From an uncultured Gammaproteobacteria bacterium (GTDB taxonomy: Bacteria; Pseudomonadota; Gammaproteobacteria; Pseudomonadales; Azotimanducaceae): a DNA stretch of 7,329 nucleotides. The stretch is from assembly GCA_913043075.1 (NCBI GenBank), contig CAJWLI010000070.1, positions 1 through 7,329 on the forward strand, given 5' to 3'. Under the pieces are notes generated by a model. It was not told where the DNA came from. It did no database searches and was given only the letters and a program-made list of their open reading frames with translations. This document shows, piece after piece, positions 4,964-7,329 of this stretch. Within the stretch, counting starts at the first letter, position 1, and each line of letters begins with the position of its first letter. Position numbers and translations under genes: made by a program.

Positions 4964-5959
4964 ATGAAAATCAAAGTCGTATATTTTTTCTTCGTCGCTA
5001 GCTTTTTCCCTTTGGCGGCTTCGGGAGAGATTTTTAAGATCGCAACTATATCTCCTGACGGTTTAGGCTGGATGTCTAAACTTAGAGAGGGCCTAGAACA
5101 AATTCAGGTTCAAACGGAGGGGCGGGTAATTTTTAAGATATACCCGGGCGGTGTGCAGGGCGACGATGCGACGGTCCTTCGGAAAATGCGGATTCGTCAG
5201 CTGAACGGAGGAGTCTTTGCTGCCGGGTCGCTCACGAGATTTTTCCCGGACCTGCAGGTATATAACCTGCCGTTGCAGTTCCGCTCTTATAATGAAGTCG
5301 ATTTCGTTCGGGCTCAAATAGATTCTTACATATCAAATGGCTTACAAAACGCTGGGATAAAAACCTTCGCATTTACCGAAACCGGATTTGCTTATCTCTT
5401 AGCTAATGAATCGGTTACATCATTAAAGGACCTGCGAAAGCTTAAGGCGTGGATTCCAGATAATGATCCAATTGCTGCCGAGCTAATTAAGTCATTTGAT
5501 GTCAGTCCCATACCATTGAACATAACTGATGTATTACCAGCTCTTCAGACAGGAATGATAAACGCCGTAGTTGGTCCCCCCTCTGTGGTTTTGGCGCTTC
5601 AGTGGCATAATCATTTGAGCCATTTAATGAATCTTCCATTGGTCTACATATATTCAATGTTGGCAATGGACATGAAGGCTTACTCGAGAGTATCTGCGGC
5701 AGATCAAGAAACGGTAGAGAATATCTTGGATGAAGTTTTTGAATTAGTAGGCCAGGACGCTAGACTTGATAATGAGAAGGCACTTCAAGCTTTAAAGGGA
5801 ATAGGGATCACTTTCGTGGAGCCCAGCAACAAGGCAGAATGGCAAGAGGCTGCAGATTTATCAGTGAAGAAACTAATGGAATCTGGCGAAATCAGTGAGG
5901 AAGCGGTCAATCGTTACCTCCTGCTTCTGAAGAATTTTCGTTCAATCCAAAATGATTAA
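4964..5959 (+). CDS. dctP: TRAP transporter periplasmic substrate-binding protein (DctP/TatP)
   Basis: A 331-residue DctP-family binding protein. The N-terminus is a Sec signal (hydrophobic core about 5-19) with likely cleavage around ASG/E (19-22). The mature part starts with the usual first strand FKIATISPDG (24-33). YPGGVQGDD (60-68), FPDLQVYNLPLQF (94-106) and LPALQTGMINAVVGPP are family landmarks. In classical TRAP binding proteins the KIRV(P) motif supplies an arginine that clamps the ligand carboxylate. Here the segment is KAWIPDNDP (161-169), with Trp163 in place of that arginine, as I recall for TatT-associated members. The ligand may therefore not be a simple carboxylate. Known TatP/TatT work proposes hydrophobic ligands, but the substrate here is unknown. 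The ATG is 7 nt after the tatT stop, with the purine run AGAGAAAA as ribosome binding site. Confidence 0.9.
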   Translation: MKIKVVYFFFVASFFPLAASGEIFKIATISPDGLGWMSKLREGLEQIQVQTEGRVIFKIYPGGVQGDDATVLRKMRIRQLNGGVFAAGSLTRFFPDLQVYNLPLQFRSYNEVDFVRAQIDSYISNGLQNAGIKTFAFTETGFAYLLANESVTSLKDLRKLKAWIPDNDPIAAELIKSFDVSPIPLNITDVLPALQTGMINAVVGPPSVVLALQWHNHLSHLMNLPLVYIYSMLAMDMKAYSRVSAADQETVENILDEVFELVGQDARLDNEKALQALKGIGITFVEPSNKAEWQEAADLSVKKLMESGEISEEAVNRYLLLLKNFRSIQND

Positions 5960-5976
5960 TATATACCACTCAGAGT

Positions 5977-5993
5977 ATCTAAGAAATTTAGAT
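5977..5993 (+). other. Hairpin in the dctP-dctQ gap
   Basis: ATCTAA-GAAAT-TTAGAT forms a 6-bp AT-rich stem with a 5-nt loop inside the 48-nt gap between dctP and dctQ. It is the longest gap in an otherwise packed operon (7 nt and 3 nt elsewhere). A hairpin here could protect the 3' end of a shorter dctP message or weaken read-through into the permease genes. The stem is weak, so this is only suggestive. Confidence 0.3.
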
Positions 5994-6007
5994 TTGGCGA
6001 AATTACA

Positions 6008-6466
6008 TTGCTCAAAAAAACGGTAGCGCTGTTAGAGAGAACGGAAGACTTTTTATTAGCACTTTCTCTTTTCGTGATTATATTCCTTGCTCTCTTGCAG
6101 ATACTTTTAAGAAATGCGTTTGGGTTTGGTTTTTTGTGGGCAGAATCCGTTTTGAAGATCTTGGTATTGTGGATTGCTCTGTTGGGTGCGATGGTCGCAA
6201 CCCGAGAGGGTCACCACATAAAAATAGATTTGTTGGATAGGTTTCTCTCTCCGTTACTTTTATTGTTTATCCGAAGGCTCACCAGCGCTTTTTCTGCATT
6301 CATTTGTGGTTTAGCGGCATATTACTCTGCAGATCTGGTTTATTATGAGTTCTTAGACTCAACCGTCGCGTTCGGGATTGTTCCGGTTTGGTTGTGTCAG
6401 ATTATCATGCCAGTTGCCTTTTGCGTGATGGGGCTTCGATTTTTTTCGCAGTGTTGGAAACAATAG
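6008..6466 (+). CDS. dctQ: TRAP transporter small permease DctQ (TatQ)
   Basis: A 152-residue four-helix membrane protein, the small subunit that pairs with DctM and contacts the binding protein. Helices lie at about 15-34, 48-65, 85-106 and 124-145. Family landmarks are QILLRN (31-36), LWAESVLK (43-50), LVLWIALLGA (52-61) and REGHHIKIDLLDRF (66-79). The frame stays open up to the dctP stop in the same frame. The only normal start candidate giving the full first helix is a TTG at 6008 (an ATT at 6002 is possible), and no clear Shine-Dalgarno precedes it. Weak initiation would fit the lower amount of permease needed compared with the binding protein. The dctM gene begins 3 nt after the stop. 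Confidence 0.85.
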   Translation: MLKKTVALLERTEDFLLALSLFVIIFLALLQILLRNAFGFGFLWAESVLKILVLWIALLGAMVATREGHHIKIDLLDRFLSPLLLLFIRRLTSAFSAFICGLAAYYSADLVYYEFLDSTVAFGIVPVWLCQIIMPVAFCVMGLRFFSQCWKQ

Positions 6467-6469
6467 AAA

Positions 6470-7329
6470 ATGATCGGTTGGATAGGAAGTCTTCTCATCA
6501 CTGCCTCAGCGCTTGCTGGTTTGCCCTTGTTTATTGTCATTCTTGCAGCTGCAATGTTAGGTTTTTACTTGGCAGATGTGCCGCTTACTGTGATTGCGAT
6601 AGAGTTATATCGCTTGATAGATACTCCAATGCTTTTGGCGCTCCCTCTTTTTACTTTCTCCGGATATGTGTTGGCTGAGAGCGGTCTTTCGTCGAGACTG
6701 GTCAAATTTACATCTTTAGTAATGGGGTGGATGCCCGCTGGGCTCGCAATAGTTTCCTTCTTCGTCTGTGCCTTTTTTACCGCTTTTACGGGCGCTTCTG
6801 GGGTAACTATTGTCGCGGTTGGAGCGTTAATTTTTCCTGCACTGATAGCAGGCGGGTATAACGAAAGATATTCTTTGGGGCTCGTAACCACCTCGGGCAG
6901 TCTAGGCCTGCTCCTAGCGCCTTCTTTGCCTCTGATCCTCTACGGAGTTATAGCGCAACAAATGGATTTGCCAACTCCATTTTCTCTGAGAGATTTATTT
7001 CTGGCAGGCGCGATTCCAGCGCTGCTTATGATTCTCAGCTTAAGCGTTTATAGTATCTGGGCGACAAAAGATTTGCCTCTGATCAGAGAACAATTTGATC
7101 GGGCGCAAGTGTTTAGCCAATTTAAGGAACTGAGATGGGATATGCCCCTTCCCTTAATTGTCTTAGGGGGAATCTACTCTGGGTTTTTTGCGGTCTCCGA
7201 AGCAGCAGCCGTAACCGCTGCTTACGTCTTAACTGTTTACGTCGCTGTAAAAAAAGAGATAAATCCTCGCTCTGTGCCAAGAATTGTTAAGGAAAGCATG
7301 ATGATGGTAGGAGGAATCTTGCTCATACT
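6470..7329 (+). CDS. dctM: TRAP transporter large permease DctM (TatM), cut by the window end
   Basis: An ATG at 6470 opens a frame with no stop to the window edge: 286 whole codons out of the roughly 425 usual for DctM. This large subunit is the ion-coupled transport channel of the inner membrane. Visible signatures are ALPLFTFSGYVLAESG (57-72), FFTAFTGASGVTIVAVG (102-118) and SGSLGLLLAPSLPLILYG (142-159), followed by DLFLAGAIPALLM and, near the end, FAVSEAAAVTAAYVL. The usual PPS of the third motif reads APS. The product is strongly hydrophobic throughout, with several membrane spans separated by short charged loops. It begins 3 nt after the dctQ stop, so translation is probably coupled. 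Q and M are separate genes, unlike the fused QM proteins of some TRAP systems. The C-terminal third is outside the window. Confidence 0.92.
   Translation, partial: MIGWIGSLLITASALAGLPLFIVILAAAMLGFYLADVPLTVIAIELYRLIDTPMLLALPLFTFSGYVLAESGLSSRLVKFTSLVMGWMPAGLAIVSFFVCAFFTAFTGASGVTIVAVGALIFPALIAGGYNERYSLGLVTTSGSLGLLLAPSLPLILYGVIAQQMDLPTPFSLRDLFLAGAIPALLMILSLSVYSIWATKDLPLIREQFDRAQVFSQFKELRWDMPLPLIVLGGIYSGFFAVSEAAAVTAAYVLTVYVAVKKEINPRSVPRIVKESMMMVGGILLI

Larger units (their letters stand above)
3403..7329 (+). other. Likely operon: MBL hydrolase - tatT - dctP - dctQ - dctM
   Basis: Five co-directional genes with gaps of 24, 7, 48 and 3 nt and no intrinsic terminator between them. The last four form a TPR-protein-associated TRAP (TPAT) system in the order T-P-Q-M. 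TatT and TatP act in the periplasm and hand ligand to the QM permease. Whether the hydrolase truly shares the transcript and the pathway is inferred from spacing only. Confidence 0.6.

Noticed and set aside
6388..6678. Plus-strand frame bridging the dctQ-dctM junction
   Set aside because: It is out of frame with both permease genes, whose motifs are continuous. The product is cysteine-rich without a recognisable pattern.
6565..6891. Minus-strand frame of 108 codons opposite dctM
   Set aside because: It is antisense to the highly conserved DctM motifs, and its composition looks like the reverse of hydrophobic codons.

Overview
The window looks like chromosomal DNA of a moderately AT-rich Gram-negative bacterium, most likely a marine-type gammaproteobacterium. 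The pointers are an ExbD of the form found in gammaproteobacterial TonB operons, a split MaoC-type dehydratase pair, a DctP/TatT transport operon and a RAYT-like transposase gene. This placement is inferred from gene content; there is no rRNA or tRNA to anchor it.

Left part (1-1020). The last codons of an unidentified plus-strand gene end at 53. It converges on a two-gene minus-strand operon: a FAS1/MaoC-N type dehydratase subunit (start re-placed to 1011) followed 14 nt later by a MaoC hot-dog hydratase. Together they probably make a heteromeric (R)-specific enoyl-CoA hydratase or 3-hydroxyacyl dehydratase. The operon starts next to a near-ideal palindrome (1038-1057), a candidate operator.

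Middle (1021-3336). A divergent intergenic region carries a good sigma70-type promoter for a 278-residue protein of the REP-associated/IS200-like (Y1, HUH) transposase family. It keeps the family fold signatures, the Tyr and a C-terminal helix-turn-helix, but both histidines of the HUH metal site are replaced (SYR). It looks like a catalytically dead, possibly domesticated DNA-binding protein. Next comes a lone exbD without exbB, tonB or TPR partners, with its own extended -10 promoter, followed 9 nt later by an LLM-class flavin/F420-dependent oxidoreductase.

Right part (3403-7329). A glyoxalase II-like metallo-beta-lactamase-fold hydrolase precedes a TPR-protein-associated TRAP transporter (TPAT) operon: lipoprotein TatT, periplasmic binding protein DctP/TatP, small permease DctQ and large permease DctM, which is cut by the window edge. 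The binding protein lacks the arginine that holds carboxylates in classical TRAP systems, which fits the idea that TPAT systems handle unusual, perhaps hydrophobic, ligands.

The least ordinary items are the HUH-less transposase relative, the orphan exbD, and the TPAT operon with its altered ligand site. No CRISPR array, rRNA, tRNA or complete insertion sequence is visible, and no gene-free stretch exceeds about 190 bases.
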